Counted from the first letter of the stretch, positions 7,127 to 16,751 are shown. The stretch: DNA of 29,298 bases from SURF-32 sp964648365 (GCA_964648365.1 CAZYLK010000064.1:1-29298); one strand, 5' to 3'. Translations and numbers: made by a program. The notes: a model not told the origin generated them from the letters alone.

Positions 7127-10100
7127 ATGCAGCCGCCAGGGCGTCACGTCTCGGTTTCCGATCAGGATCTGATCCGCGCGGCCCGCGGGCGGGTCTGCCC
7201 GGATGGGTTGTCCCAGCAGGTGCGCGCGCGACGGGCCATCCGCAGCCTTCCGGGCTACGAACTGATCCAGATGCTGCATCGCGGCGGCCAGGGAGTGGTC
7301 TACCACGCCATCCAGGTCTCCACGGGCCGAGAGGTGGCGATCAAGCTGCTTCGTCACGGCCTCGCCAGCACCGGCGAGGAGTTGACCCGTCAGTGGCGGG
7401 AGGTTCAGGTGCTCGGCCAGCTCCGGCACCCGGCAATCGTGACGATTCATGACAGCGGAGCGGATGAGGGCCTCTCCTACTTCGTGATGAACTACATCGA
7501 CGGGCGGCCCCTCGACGCCTACGTTGCCGGAGCCGATCTTTCGCGAAACGAACTCGTCGATCTGTTTGCGCGCATTGCCGAAGCCGTGGAAGCGGCGCAT
7601 CTGCATGGCGTGATCCATCGCGACCTGAAGCCCGCCAACATCCTGGTGGACGCCGACGGCGGGCCGCACGTCGTTGACTTCGGCCTGGCCAAGCTCGAGG
7701 GCGATGCCAACCGTTTCGCGACCATGACCCACACGGGGCTGTTCGTGGGTTCGCTGCCGTGGTCCGCGCCGGAGCAGGCGCGCGGGGACCATCGCCTGGT
7801 GGATCTGCGCACCGACGTGTACGCACTGGGCGTGGTCTTCTGGCATGCGCTGACAGGCAGCTTTCCTTATGACGTGGGTGGCGACATGCCCACCGCGCTG
7901 CGCAACATCATCGAAGCAGAACCGACCGCGATCAGCGGCACGCGCATCCGGCCGGGGCGCGATCTGGAGACGATCGTGCGCAGGTGTCTGGCCAAAGCGC
8001 CCGAACGGCGCTATCAGAACGCCGGCGAACTGGCCGCGGATCTGCGCCGCCTTCGCGCGGGCAAGCCGATCGCGGCGCGGCGCGACAGCACAGCCTACGT
8101 CGTCTGGCGCACGGTCACGCGCCACAAGCTGGCGTTCGGCTTGTTGACTGCCATCTTCGTGCTGGCCGTCGGCAGCGCGATCGGCCTCGGCGTGTTGCTC
8201 GCGCAGGCGAATCGCAGCGCGGCGGCGCTGCGCGAGTCTCTCTATCGCAGCTCGATCGACCTGGCCGTGCGCGCCTTCGCGGAAGGGAACGCGGGCGAGC
8301 TGCGCGCAGCGCTGGACCGAGCCCCGGCCGACCGGCGCCGGTGGGAGTGGCATTTCCTTCACCGACAGGCCGACACCAGCCGCCTGTTCATCCCGCGCCC
8401 GGCGAGCACGGTAACGTGGTCGCCGGACGGCCGGCGTCTCGCCGTGCAGTTTTCGGACTCGGGCCTGTCACTCGTCGATGCCAAAACGGGTGCTCTTGTG
8501 CGAACGTACGACAGTGGTGAGATCATCGGCGGATACCCCAGAGCTGCATTCTCATCAGATGGTCGACGGATTGCGATCGGCGGGATCGACGACACCGACT
8601 GTCGCCTCTGGGACGTGGAGACCGGAGCGCTGCTCCTGGAGATTCCGAACGACCGGCGAGATGCCCATCCGACCACCCGCCTCCAGTTCTCGATGGACGG
8701 GCAGCGCATTTATGCGCGGGGGCGATTCACGGACTTCCGGATCTACGATGCGAACACGGGAGCGCTGATCGCAACAACGAGTTCCGCGTCGTCGCAGGGC
8801 GGTCTGGATAGCGTCGAAACGTTCAAGGACGTAGTCGTTGTGGCGAGCGCCAATCGTCTCGAACTGCTTGATCCGTTCGACTTGCGCGTGCTCAGTGCGT
8901 TTGAACTGAGCGGGACACTTTCACACCACATCGTCAGTGGCGACGGAAGCGCGGTGATCGTTGGTTACCAGGATGGACGAATCTTTCGGCTCCCGCTTCC
9001 GGAAATGCGCACGGCGCAGCTACTCGCGAGCCTCGACTCGGGTGTACAGTTGGCCGCAGCGCCGCACTCGGCGCTGGCCGTGGAACTGCGTGATAGTGGT
9101 CAGTTGCTGCTCCTTGACGCGGCCAACGGGCGGCAGATCCGCCGCCTGATCGGACATTCCGCTTCGGTCTACTGGAAGGAGTTCTCGCCGGACGGATCCC
9201 AACTGGCCTCGGCGGGTGCCGATGGTCTGCGCATCTGGGATCTGACGCGAACGCCGTGGCTGTTTCAGGCTGGATCCGCCATCACGGCGTTGGCCGTTTC
9301 CTCGTCCGGCCGCTGGATTGCGACGTCCGGGCTGGCGCGTGTCGTTCGGGTTCACGATGCTCAGACGCGCGAGCAGTTGTTCCAGTCCCCCAGTGCCAAC
9401 GCCCGGAACTACGGCCTGGCGTTCAGTCCCGACAGCGGCATGCTGGTCTTCAACGACGAGCGAGCCAGAAAGCTCGTTTTCGTCGGCACACGAGACTGGC
9501 AGCCCATACCGATCGAAATCCCCTGCGGCAACCCGTGCTGGGGAATCGACTGGTCGGCAAATGGCGACCTCCTGGCGGTCGGGCAACCCGGCCGCCAACT
9601 CTCAACGCAACTGTCCAACGAAACCCCGAAAGCCGTCGAAGTGTGGTCAGTCTCGCGCCGGGAACATGTCTTCGCGATTCCCGGATACGCCACCGCAAAG
9701 TTCTCGCCTGACGGGCGGTACCTGCTCGCATACAACACCGCACCGTTCGGCGGGGTCAACCGGGGCGGCCCGGAGATTCAGCTTTGGCAGGTCGAACCAC
9801 CGCGATTCGTGCGGAGCTTCGGCGACGGAACCAACGAAGTAGACGCCCTCGCCTGGTCAAGCGACAGCCGGTGGTTCGCCGCCGGCTACTTCGACACCGT
9901 GATCCGGTTGTGGAACGTCGACGGCAACGCGCTGGGCGAGCTTCAAGGCCATCAGGGCGTTGTTAAGAAGGTGGCGATTTCGCCCGACGGCTTCCGCCTA
10001 GCCTCTGGGTCAGCAGATGGCACGGTACGGATCTGGGATGTGCCCGGTCAGCGTACCGTGTTGACGCTGACGGATCACGAAGGTTGTGTCGATGGCGTCG

Positions 10101-10189
10101 AGTTTTCGCCGGATGGGCACATCCTCTATTCCTGCGCCGTGGACGGCAAGCTGAGCCTCCGGGACGGTCGGCCGCTTGACGCCGACTGA
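7127..10189 (+). CDS. Membrane Ser/Thr protein kinase with C-terminal WD40 repeats
   Basis: A 1020-residue protein. The Hanks-type kinase domain spans about residues 45-310: glycine loop GGQGVVY (53-59), ATP-anchoring Lys73, catalytic HRDLKPAN with Asp166, DFG with Asp184, and APEQARG. One transmembrane segment follows (about 334-360, AFGLLTAIFVLAVGSAIGLG). The rest, about 400-1020, consists of WD40-like repeats, best formed at the end (ISPDGFRLASGSADGTVRIWD; FSPDGHILYSC), probably making one or two beta-propellers outside the membrane that sense or bind a ligand. The ATG at 7127 is preferred because GGAG at 7118-7121 lies 5 bases ahead; an in-frame TTG at 7061 would overlap the sigma stop. 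Likely works with the upstream ECF factor. Confidence 0.92.
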   Translation: MQPPGRHVSVSDQDLIRAARGRVCPDGLSQQVRARRAIRSLPGYELIQMLHRGGQGVVYHAIQVSTGREVAIKLLRHGLASTGEELTRQWREVQVLGQLRHPAIVTIHDSGADEGLSYFVMNYIDGRPLDAYVAGADLSRNELVDLFARIAEAVEAAHLHGVIHRDLKPANILVDADGGPHVVDFGLAKLEGDANRFATMTHTGLFVGSLPWSAPEQARGDHRLVDLRTDVYALGVVFWHALTGSFPYDVGGDMPTALRNIIEAEPTAISGTRIRPGRDLETIVRRCLAKAPERRYQNAGELAADLRRLRAGKPIAARRDSTAYVVWRTVTRHKLAFGLLTAIFVLAVGSAIGLGVLLAQANRSAAALRESLYRSSIDLAVRAFAEGNAGELRAALDRAPADRRRWEWHFLHRQADTSRLFIPRPASTVTWSPDGRRLAVQFSDSGLSLVDAKTGALVRTYDSGEIIGGYPRAAFSSDGRRIAIGGIDDTDCRLWDVETGALLLEIPNDRRDAHPTTRLQFSMDGQRIYARGRFTDFRIYDANTGALIATTSSASSQGGLDSVETFKDVVVVASANRLELLDPFDLRVLSAFELSGTLSHHIVSGDGSAVIVGYQDGRIFRLPLPEMRTAQLLASLDSGVQLAAAPHSALAVELRDSGQLLLLDAANGRQIRRLIGHSASVYWKEFSPDGSQLASAGADGLRIWDLTRTPWLFQAGSAITALAVSSSGRWIATSGLARVVRVHDAQTREQLFQSPSANARNYGLAFSPDSGMLVFNDERARKLVFVGTRDWQPIPIEIPCGNPCWGIDWSANGDLLAVGQPGRQLSTQLSNETPKAVEVWSVSRREHVFAIPGYATAKFSPDGRYLLAYNTAPFGGVNRGGPEIQLWQVEPPRFVRSFGDGTNEVDALAWSSDSRWFAAGYFDTVIRLWNVDGNALGELQGHQGVVKKVAISPDGFRLASGSADGTVRIWDVPGQRTVLTLTDHEGCVDGVEFSPDGHILYSCAVDGKLSLRDGRPLDAD

Positions 10190-10369
10190 TCGCACGCCTC
10201 CAGAAAATTTCCTCCACCGGAAAAAACGGTTGGCGCGCCCGCGGGAGGTATCGCTTTCAAACGGGGCGGGCCGCCAGGGTCCGTTCCGACGCCGATCGGT
10301 AGCGCTCCGGGGGCGGCCATCTGCCGATCGCCTGCTGCGCCGTCCGCCCTTGCCAGGAAGGAGTTTTCC

Positions 10370-13300
10370 GTGTTCGACCGCACCAACCGAATCGCCGCTG
10401 TCCTGCTCGCCGTTTCCGGCCTGTGGGGCGTCCAGGCACTTGCCCAGCCCGAATGCACGACACTGTCCGACGACTTCGGGGATGACCTGTTGGACAGTCG
10501 GTTTCTCAGTTCCAGCGCGTGTGGAACGGTCACCGAAACTGGTGGCCGCCTCGAAATCGGTCAGCCGGCGGGGTGCATTGAATCGGCCGCGTACTACACG
10601 GACGACACGGGAGTGGCCATTTGCGGCAACTTTGATGTGCGAGTCGACTTCGACCTGGTGGATTTTTCGACACCACCGGGGAACTCCGCGCGCTGGGCGA
10701 CGCTTGCAGTAAACAGAATATCGGACGGCGCACCGGTGGCGTCCATGCAACGCGGCTCGCGCAGTGTACCCTATTCATGCGCTCCATTCTATGAGTACTA
10801 CCAAGCCCGGACGAACTCATCTGCAGATTGTGAGGGCGTGATGGCTTCCACCAGTGATGTCCAGGGGCGACTTCGCATCACCCGCGAAGGTACGCAATTG
10901 AGACTGTTCTATTGGAGCGCTGCGGAAGCGATGTGGATGCTCGCGCGTGCGGAAGAAGGACCGGCCGACGACGTGCGCGTAGCCATATACTCGAGTCGAT
11001 GCTGTGGCGCTGAAACAACCGCACAGACGGTCACCTTCGACAACCTGATCATTCAGACTTACGAACCCGAGCCCGACACCGACGGCGACGGCGTGCCGGA
11101 CGCGTCCGACAACTGCGTGTACACCCCCAACTCTGGCCAAACCGACAGCGACGACGACGTCGTCGGAGACGCGTGCGAGCGGAAGGAGATCAATGTCGCG
11201 AATCTGCGCTTCAACGTGGTGCCGCTACAGGATCCCGACGACGCGGCTTGCGGGATTCTCGGCCTGGAGGTCTACGACGGCGACCCCGTCAGCGCCGAGG
11301 GCTTCGTGGCGGGTGCGAGCTGCAGCCGGCCCAGCGCGCATGCCGTCCGCTGGGATGCCAACGGCGTGCCCCAGCTCCTGGATCCGGTTGAGAACCAGAG
11401 CTATCCCAAGGCCAACGGGGTGAATGCCGCCGGGTTCGCGGTGGGAACCGTGATTGACGACGGGGGAAGGTCCATTCTGTGGGATCCGACCGGCGCCGCG
11501 AGCATCATCGGACCGGCGTACCACGCGGTTGTGGCGATCAGTGACACCGGCTGGAAGCTCGGGCAGGTGCAGACGAGCCGGTTTGTCCGTTGGACGCCTT
11601 CAGGGGACATCCAGAACCTCCTGTCCTTCGGGACCGCGCCCGGACTCTCTGAAACCGCGCAGGACATCAACGATTTCGGTCAGGCGGTTGGCGGTACACG
11701 TACAGACTTCGGGAATCGGCCGATCCGCTGGATGACCGACGGAACCTATCAGCGGCTGCCATTGCCGGGCGACCTCAACGAGAGTGCGTTCGGGATCGCG
11801 AACGCCCAGGGAATCAATCGGTACGCGGAAACCTGTGGCACCTGGACGGACGAACACGGCCTGTGGGGTCGCGCCATCCGCTGGAGCCCCGAAGGAACAC
11901 AGACGACTCTGCCGATTCCCCCAGGCGCGGAACCGATCCAGGGGTATGCCGCTGTCGACGTCGACGACTACGGCATCGTGGCGGGTTACGCACGCGTGCC
12001 GATCATCGGCTGCATCTGGGACGCCAGCAACAGGGTGTATCGACTCGATCAACTTCTTGGGTGCGGCACGGACGCGACGAGTGTCTCGACAGTTTATGGC
12101 ATCGATAGCAATGACCAGTACATCCGGATCGTGGCAGACGTCGGTTTTCCCGGCAATGTCGGCTACAAATCCCTGCTGACCGCCTACGTCGGGGATCAGG
12201 ATGGTGACTGCATCCCGTCGGAAGCCGACAACTGTCCGGACATGTACAACCCGGGACAGGAGGACGGCGACAATAACGGCGTTGGCGACGCATGCGACCC
12301 TTGCTTGTACGAGGTCACGCCGACGTTCGAAGTGGATTACGACGCCTCGAGCGGGCTGCTTCCGGACGCGGGCGCGCCGGCCTGGACCCTCGTCAGGAAC
12401 GCCGCGGACGACCCCGCCCTGGTGGACGGAAAACTGGTTCTCACCACGGGCCCGGACAGCGAGTCCATGTACTACCAGCAGACGCCTCCGGACGTCGAGA
12501 TCAACTATCCCTTCGTCGTGGAAGCGCGTGTCCGATACGATTCCGGGGCCGGTTCGTCGTTCGCGCGGGCAGGTGCTGGCATCTTCGTCGCAACGGCCCC
12601 GACAGTTGGAAATGCCCTCTTCATCGGTGATGACGAAGTGTTTCTCTTCGGCGGCAGTTCAACCCGGAGGGGTCAGACGGCGCGCGTCGATACCAACGAC
12701 GCCATGCATACCTATCGCATGGTGATCTCGGCCGATCGGACGATCTGGGTGCTTCAAGACGATGTGCTGATCCTCACCGGTTCGACTTTCGCCGATGCAA
12801 GCGCCAACGGAAACACTATCCACGTCTCGTGGGGCGATGGCACGGGCGAGGCGTCGGCAATCTCTGAGTGGGAGTTCGTAAGACACGGCTCCGCTACGAA
12901 CGACTCCGACGACGACGGAACGCTGGACTGCGTCGATGGCTGCCCGGTGGATCCACTGAAAACGGCGCCAGGTGTCTGCGGTTGCGGCATCGCGGATGCG
13001 GACAGCGACAGCGACGGCGTGGCCGATTGCATTGATACCTGTCCCGGCTTCGACGACGCACTCGATGGCGACGGCGACACTGTTCCCGACGGCTGCGACG
13101 TCTGCAATGGCGATGACGCGACCGGCGACCCGGATGGCGACGGCACGTGCAACGACCTCGACGGCTGTCCGGCGAATGCAGACAAGATCGACCCCGGCGC
13201 CTGCGGCTGCGGCGTGCCTGACACGGACACCGACGGAGACGGAACGGCCGATTGCATCGACGTTTGCCCGAATGACGTCCACAAGATCGCACCGGGCATC

Positions 13301-15991
13301 TGTGGGTGCGGTGTGGCAGACGACGACACGGACGCCGACGGGGTGGCCGACTGCAACGACCTTTGCGCCGGGTTTGACGACACGCTGGATGCCGACGGTG
13401 ACAGTGTCCCCGACGGCTGCGATCAATGCAGTGGTGACGACGCCACCGGCGACGCCGATGCCGACGGCACGTGCGACGATCTGGACGGATGTCCCACGGA
13501 TCCGGACAAGATCGACCCCGGCGTCTGCGGCTGCGCGACCCCCGATGATGACTCTGACGGTGACGGTACGCTGGACTGCAATGACGGCTGTCCGGCCGAT
13601 CCGGGCAAGACCGCGCCAGGCGACTGCGGCTGCGGTGTCTCTGACACCGATACCGACGGCGACGGCGCAGCCGATTGCATCGATGGATGCCCGGACGATT
13701 ACAACAAGACTGAACCCGGCATCTGCGGGTGCGGCACCTCGGATGCCGACAGCGACAACGACGGCACGGCCGATTGCCAGGACGGATGTCCCGGCGATCC
13801 CGACAAGATTGATCCCGGCGTCTGCGGCTGCGGCATCTCCGATGTTGACTCGGACAACGACCATGTCCCGGACTGCGTGGATCAGTGTGAGAACGCGCCT
13901 GATGTCGATACGGATGGTGACGGGTTCCTCGACTGTGAGGACAGTTGCCCCGAGGATCCGAATAAGATCGAACCCGGAGTCTGCGGCTGCGACGTCCAGG
14001 ACGTCGACACCGATGCCGACGGCGTCGAGGACTGCGTGGATCAGTGTCCCGCCGACCCCATGAAGACCGCGCCGGGGCAGTGCGGTTGCGGTGCCGCCGA
14101 TACGGATTCCGATTCTGACGGCGTCGCGGACTGTGCCGACGGGTGCCCCGACGATCCCATGAAAACGTCACCCGGCATATGCGGTTGCGGCGTCGATGAT
14201 ACGGACTCGGATGGCGACGGGTCGTTCGACTGCCACGATGGGTGCGCCGACGATCCGCTCAAGACGGCGCCCGGCGTGTGTGGGTGCGGCGTCGAGGATG
14301 TCGACTCCGATGGTGACGGCACAAACGATTGCATCGACGGTTGCCCGGCCGACCCCGCGAAGATCGCTCCGGGGGTGTGCGGATGCGGCACGGACGATGC
14401 GGATTCCGACGGCGATGGAGCGGCCAACTGTATCGACGCGTGCCCCGTCGATCCGGCCAAGACGGATCCGGGCCAATGCGGCTGCGGCATCGACGATGCT
14501 GACTCCGACGGCGACGGCGTTGCCAATTGCATCGACAACTGTCCTGGCTCCCCTAACGTCGATCAGTACGACACCGACAACGACGGGATCGGCGATGCCT
14601 GCGACAACGAGCCGCCCGTGGCCGCGGCCGGCGCGGATCAGACGGCGGACGAAGGAGACCTGGTGACGCTCGACGGAAGCGGCAGCAGCGATCCCGACGG
14701 CGACCCGCTGACTTTCAAGTGGAGCCAGGTTGCGGGTCCGGTGGTTTCGCTGTCCGCGCCGACAAGCGCCATCACCACGTTCACCGCCCCCCCCGTCGCG
14801 ACCGGAGGCGCGACGTTGACGTTCCAGCTCCTGGTTCACGACGGCCAGGTCAACAGTACGCCGGACTCGATCAACGTGACCGTCACCAACGTCAACCATC
14901 CGCCTGTCGCGGTGGCCGGTGAGGACCAGATGGTCGCGGAGTTGACGGTCGTAACTCTCAACGGAACGGGCAGCTTCGACCCCGACGGCGATCCGATTGA
15001 GTTCCTGTGGAACCAGACCGGGGGAACACCCGTTGAGCTCGACGACGAATACACCGCCAACCCGACCTTCCTCGCGCCGCCCACCGGGCCGGAAGGGGAT
15101 ATATTGACATTCGAGTTGACGGTCGGCGATGGGATCGACAGCACGATGGACGGCGTCGCGATCCTTGTCGAGAACATCAACCACGATCCGTCTGCAAACG
15201 CCGGGCCCGATCAGACACTGGCCGAAGGCGCCGAAGTTCAGCTCGATGGAAGTCTCAGCAGCGACCCCGACGACGATCCGCTCACGTACACGTGGTCGCA
15301 ACTGGCTGGCCCGACGGTGGCAATCGCCGACGCTGACACCGACTCGCCGACGTTCACCGCACCCTCGGTCGATCCAGGCGGTGAAGTACTGGTCTTCCAG
15401 CTGCGCGTGGACGACGGGTACTTCGGTACCGACACCGACGAGGTATCGATCACCATTGAAGATGCTGATTCGCCGCCAGTCTGCACCGGTGGCAAGCCGA
15501 GTGTCGATTACCTCTGGCCACCCAACCACAAGATGATCCCCGTGGAAATCGAAGGCGTTCGGGATCTGGAGCACGACACGAACGAACACGACGGTGACGG
15601 CCACGGCGGACGCGAAAGCCATCGCAGCTATCGGTCGCGCTCCCGGGGGCACTGTGGACAAGGCCGCGTTACGCTGACGATTCTCGGCGTGACGCAGGAC
15701 GAGCCGGTCAACGGCCTGGGCGACGGGGATACCGGGCCCGACGCCGTCATACGCGGCGAAAGCGTGCTGCTGCGTGCGGAGCGATCCGGAACGGGTAACG
15801 GCCGGGTCTATCACATCCGCTACAGCGCCGAGGACGAAAGCGGCGGGTCGTGCGTCGGAGAGGTAACGGTGTGCGTGCCGCACGACAACCGAAGTGGCGC
15901 CCGGCGAAAGCGGCAGGGCCACAACGCCGACCCTGTGTGCGTGGACGACGGACAGAACTACAACTCCCTCGAGCGCAACGCCAGGGACTAA
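10370..15991 (+). CDS. Giant secreted multidomain protein: HAF-like, TSP3-like, Cys/Ca repeats and PKD-like domains
   Basis: A 1873-residue exported protein. Signal peptide about 1-25 (AAVLLAVSGLWGVQALAQ). Residues about 26-235 resemble a lectin/laminin-like beta-sandwich. A thrombospondin-3-like repeat follows (DTDGDGVPDASDNC), then HAF-type repeats about 275-605 (AVGTVIDDGGRSILWDPTG). A second TSP3-like unit (610-644) leads into another beta-sandwich (645-840). Residues 841-1410 hold 13 copies of a PG-x-CGC motif alternating with Asp-rich calcium loops and CxDGCPxDPxK. Three PKD/cadherin-like domains follow (1414-1700; each has VTLDGSGSSDPDGDP or a variant), then a C-terminal domain with LWPPNHKMIPV. 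The GTG start has an AGGAAGGAG Shine-Dalgarno 6 bases ahead. Probably cell-surface or extracellular adhesion or scaffolding; exact role unknown. Confidence 0.85.
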   Translation: MFDRTNRIAAVLLAVSGLWGVQALAQPECTTLSDDFGDDLLDSRFLSSSACGTVTETGGRLEIGQPAGCIESAAYYTDDTGVAICGNFDVRVDFDLVDFSTPPGNSARWATLAVNRISDGAPVASMQRGSRSVPYSCAPFYEYYQARTNSSADCEGVMASTSDVQGRLRITREGTQLRLFYWSAAEAMWMLARAEEGPADDVRVAIYSSRCCGAETTAQTVTFDNLIIQTYEPEPDTDGDGVPDASDNCVYTPNSGQTDSDDDVVGDACERKEINVANLRFNVVPLQDPDDAACGILGLEVYDGDPVSAEGFVAGASCSRPSAHAVRWDANGVPQLLDPVENQSYPKANGVNAAGFAVGTVIDDGGRSILWDPTGAASIIGPAYHAVVAISDTGWKLGQVQTSRFVRWTPSGDIQNLLSFGTAPGLSETAQDINDFGQAVGGTRTDFGNRPIRWMTDGTYQRLPLPGDLNESAFGIANAQGINRYAETCGTWTDEHGLWGRAIRWSPEGTQTTLPIPPGAEPIQGYAAVDVDDYGIVAGYARVPIIGCIWDASNRVYRLDQLLGCGTDATSVSTVYGIDSNDQYIRIVADVGFPGNVGYKSLLTAYVGDQDGDCIPSEADNCPDMYNPGQEDGDNNGVGDACDPCLYEVTPTFEVDYDASSGLLPDAGAPAWTLVRNAADDPALVDGKLVLTTGPDSESMYYQQTPPDVEINYPFVVEARVRYDSGAGSSFARAGAGIFVATAPTVGNALFIGDDEVFLFGGSSTRRGQTARVDTNDAMHTYRMVISADRTIWVLQDDVLILTGSTFADASANGNTIHVSWGDGTGEASAISEWEFVRHGSATNDSDDDGTLDCVDGCPVDPLKTAPGVCGCGIADADSDSDGVADCIDTCPGFDDALDGDGDTVPDGCDVCNGDDATGDPDGDGTCNDLDGCPANADKIDPGACGCGVPDTDTDGDGTADCIDVCPNDVHKIAPGICGCGVADDDTDADGVADCNDLCAGFDDTLDADGDSVPDGCDQCSGDDATGDADADGTCDDLDGCPTDPDKIDPGVCGCATPDDDSDGDGTLDCNDGCPADPGKTAPGDCGCGVSDTDTDGDGAADCIDGCPDDYNKTEPGICGCGTSDADSDNDGTADCQDGCPGDPDKIDPGVCGCGISDVDSDNDHVPDCVDQCENAPDVDTDGDGFLDCEDSCPEDPNKIEPGVCGCDVQDVDTDADGVEDCVDQCPADPMKTAPGQCGCGAADTDSDSDGVADCADGCPDDPMKTSPGICGCGVDDTDSDGDGSFDCHDGCADDPLKTAPGVCGCGVEDVDSDGDGTNDCIDGCPADPAKIAPGVCGCGTDDADSDGDGAANCIDACPVDPAKTDPGQCGCGIDDADSDGDGVANCIDNCPGSPNVDQYDTDNDGIGDACDNEPPVAAAGADQTADEGDLVTLDGSGSSDPDGDPLTFKWSQVAGPVVSLSAPTSAITTFTAPPVATGGATLTFQLLVHDGQVNSTPDSINVTVTNVNHPPVAVAGEDQMVAELTVVTLNGTGSFDPDGDPIEFLWNQTGGTPVELDDEYTANPTFLAPPTGPEGDILTFELTVGDGIDSTMDGVAILVENINHDPSANAGPDQTLAEGAEVQLDGSLSSDPDDDPLTYTWSQLAGPTVAIADADTDSPTFTAPSVDPGGEVLVFQLRVDDGYFGTDTDEVSITIEDADSPPVCTGGKPSVDYLWPPNHKMIPVEIEGVRDLEHDTNEHDGDGHGGRESHRSYRSRSRGHCGQGRVTLTILGVTQDEPVNGLGDGDTGPDAVIRGESVLLRAERSGTGNGRVYHIRYSAEDESGGSCVGEVTVCVPHDNRSGARRKRQGHNADPVCVDDGQNYNSLERNARD
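12894..14600 (+). repeat. Coding repeats for 13 Cys/Ca modules, with a ~324-bp higher-order duplication
   Basis: Thirteen PG-x-CGC motifs recur, mostly every 33-35 codons. Within the array a longer block (GFDDALDGDGDTVPDGCD followed by NGDDATGDPDGDGTC), starting near 13048, is repeated near 13372 with about the same spacing to neighbours, a period close to 324 bp (108 codons). This points to growth by unequal crossing-over or slippage of multi-module units. Confidence 0.85.
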
Positions 15992-16283
15992 CAGGATCGT
16001 CAGAACCAGACGGCGTCCGCGCGCAACTCCCTATTGCCGCGCCCGGGATGGCGCGGCGCTTGCGCGGGACGGCCGGGCCCTCGACTCCGCGGACTGCCAC
16101 GATACGCCGGCGCTATCGTCCGGCGCACCGCCGATCGTGCCGAGCGGGGAGATCACCACCGCCTTCCGCCGCGCGGAGGAACTCAACGCACGCGGCAAGC
16201 GTCAAGAATATAGTGCCACGAACCCCGACGTTGCGGACGTGCCATTGACCGCCGTAAACCACCGTGAAACAGCGACATACGAT
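15992..16283. other. Intergenic interval without a recognised gene
   Basis: Lies between the giant exoprotein and the tRNA. Apart from the hairpin at 16036-16057, nothing recognisable was seen; open frames here lack start signals and family motifs. Confidence 0.5.
16036..16057. terminator. Candidate stem-loop after the giant exoprotein gene
   Basis: GCCGCGCC, a six-base loop, then GGCGCGGC: a perfect 8-bp GC stem 45 bp past the stop codon. No T-run follows, so intrinsic termination is uncertain; it may simply stabilise the mRNA end. Confidence 0.4.
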
Positions 16284-16357
16284 TGGGCGATACAGGACTT
16301 GAACCTGTGACCTCCTGCGTGTCGAGCAGGCGCTCTAGCCAACTGAGCTAATCGCCC
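16284..16357 (-). tRNA. tRNA-Val (anticodon GAC), with C33
   Basis: The minus strand folds into a complete cloverleaf. Acceptor GGGCGAT pairs with ATCGCCC, D stem GCTC/GAGC, anticodon stem CCTGC/GCAGG, T stem ACAGG/CCTGT with loop TTCAAGT, and discriminator A. The 3' CCA is not encoded. The anticodon loop is TCGACAC, placing GAC at 34-36 (complement of 16321-16323), which reads valine codons GTC/GTT. Position 33, normally U in nearly all tRNAs, is C here (complement of base 16324). All stems are perfect, so the rest of the molecule looks functional. Confidence 0.93.
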
Positions 16358-16373
16358 CGGTCGGTCGAGCGGC

Positions 16374-16402
16374 ATTAGACGGGGCTGGGGCGGGTGTGTC
16401 AA
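16374..16402 (-). promoter_or_regulatory. Strong promoter for tRNA-Val
   Basis: On the minus strand a perfect -35 TTGACA (complement of 16397-16402), a 17-base spacer and TCTAAT as -10 (complement of 16374-16379; one mismatch to TATAAT) sit 16 bases before the mature tRNA 5' end. Confidence 0.85.
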
Positions 16403-16459
16403 CGGGGCATCGAGGCTTTTGCGGTTGCGGTCGCTGCGATCGGCGCGAACGGTGCGGTC

Positions 16460-16497
16460 GGTGCGATCGGTTGCGATTGGTGCGATCGGTTGCGATC
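16460..16497. repeat. Tandem 19-bp direct repeat
   Basis: GGTGCGATCGGTTGCGATT (16460-16478) is followed immediately by a copy differing only at the last base (16479-16497). Degenerate GCGATCGG-like words extend left to about 16421. Confidence 0.85.
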
Positions 16498-16665
16498 GAG
16501 TGACGGGCACGGCGGCGTGATCGGCGGCCTGTACGGCTGTGGCTGTCGACACTCGGTCGCGCATCCGCAGGCGCCTGTTGGGGTTCGGCTGCATCTGCTC
16601 GGGCACTTCTGGCAGTTTGACCCGGATACGGGCTCCCGCGCGACGGCACCGGGATACTGCCGAAT

Positions 16666-16709
16666 ACTGCCGGGAGAGTGCCGGGAAAGTGCCGGGAAAG
16701 TGCCGGGAT
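16666..16709. repeat. 11-bp tandem repeat, four copies
   Basis: Four consecutive units of AGTGCCGGGAA: the first begins ACT and ends AG, the second and third are identical, the last ends AT. The array ends about 43 bp before the -10 box of the second sigma gene. Confidence 0.85.
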
Positions 16710-16751
16710 GACATGACCCGCGCGACATTTAGAGCGCGTCCGCGGCCGTGA

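Noticed and set aside
14168..15922. Long minus-strand open frame (584 codons)
   Set aside because: Antisense to the PKD-like and Cys-repeat coding region; its repeats merely reflect that coding repeat.
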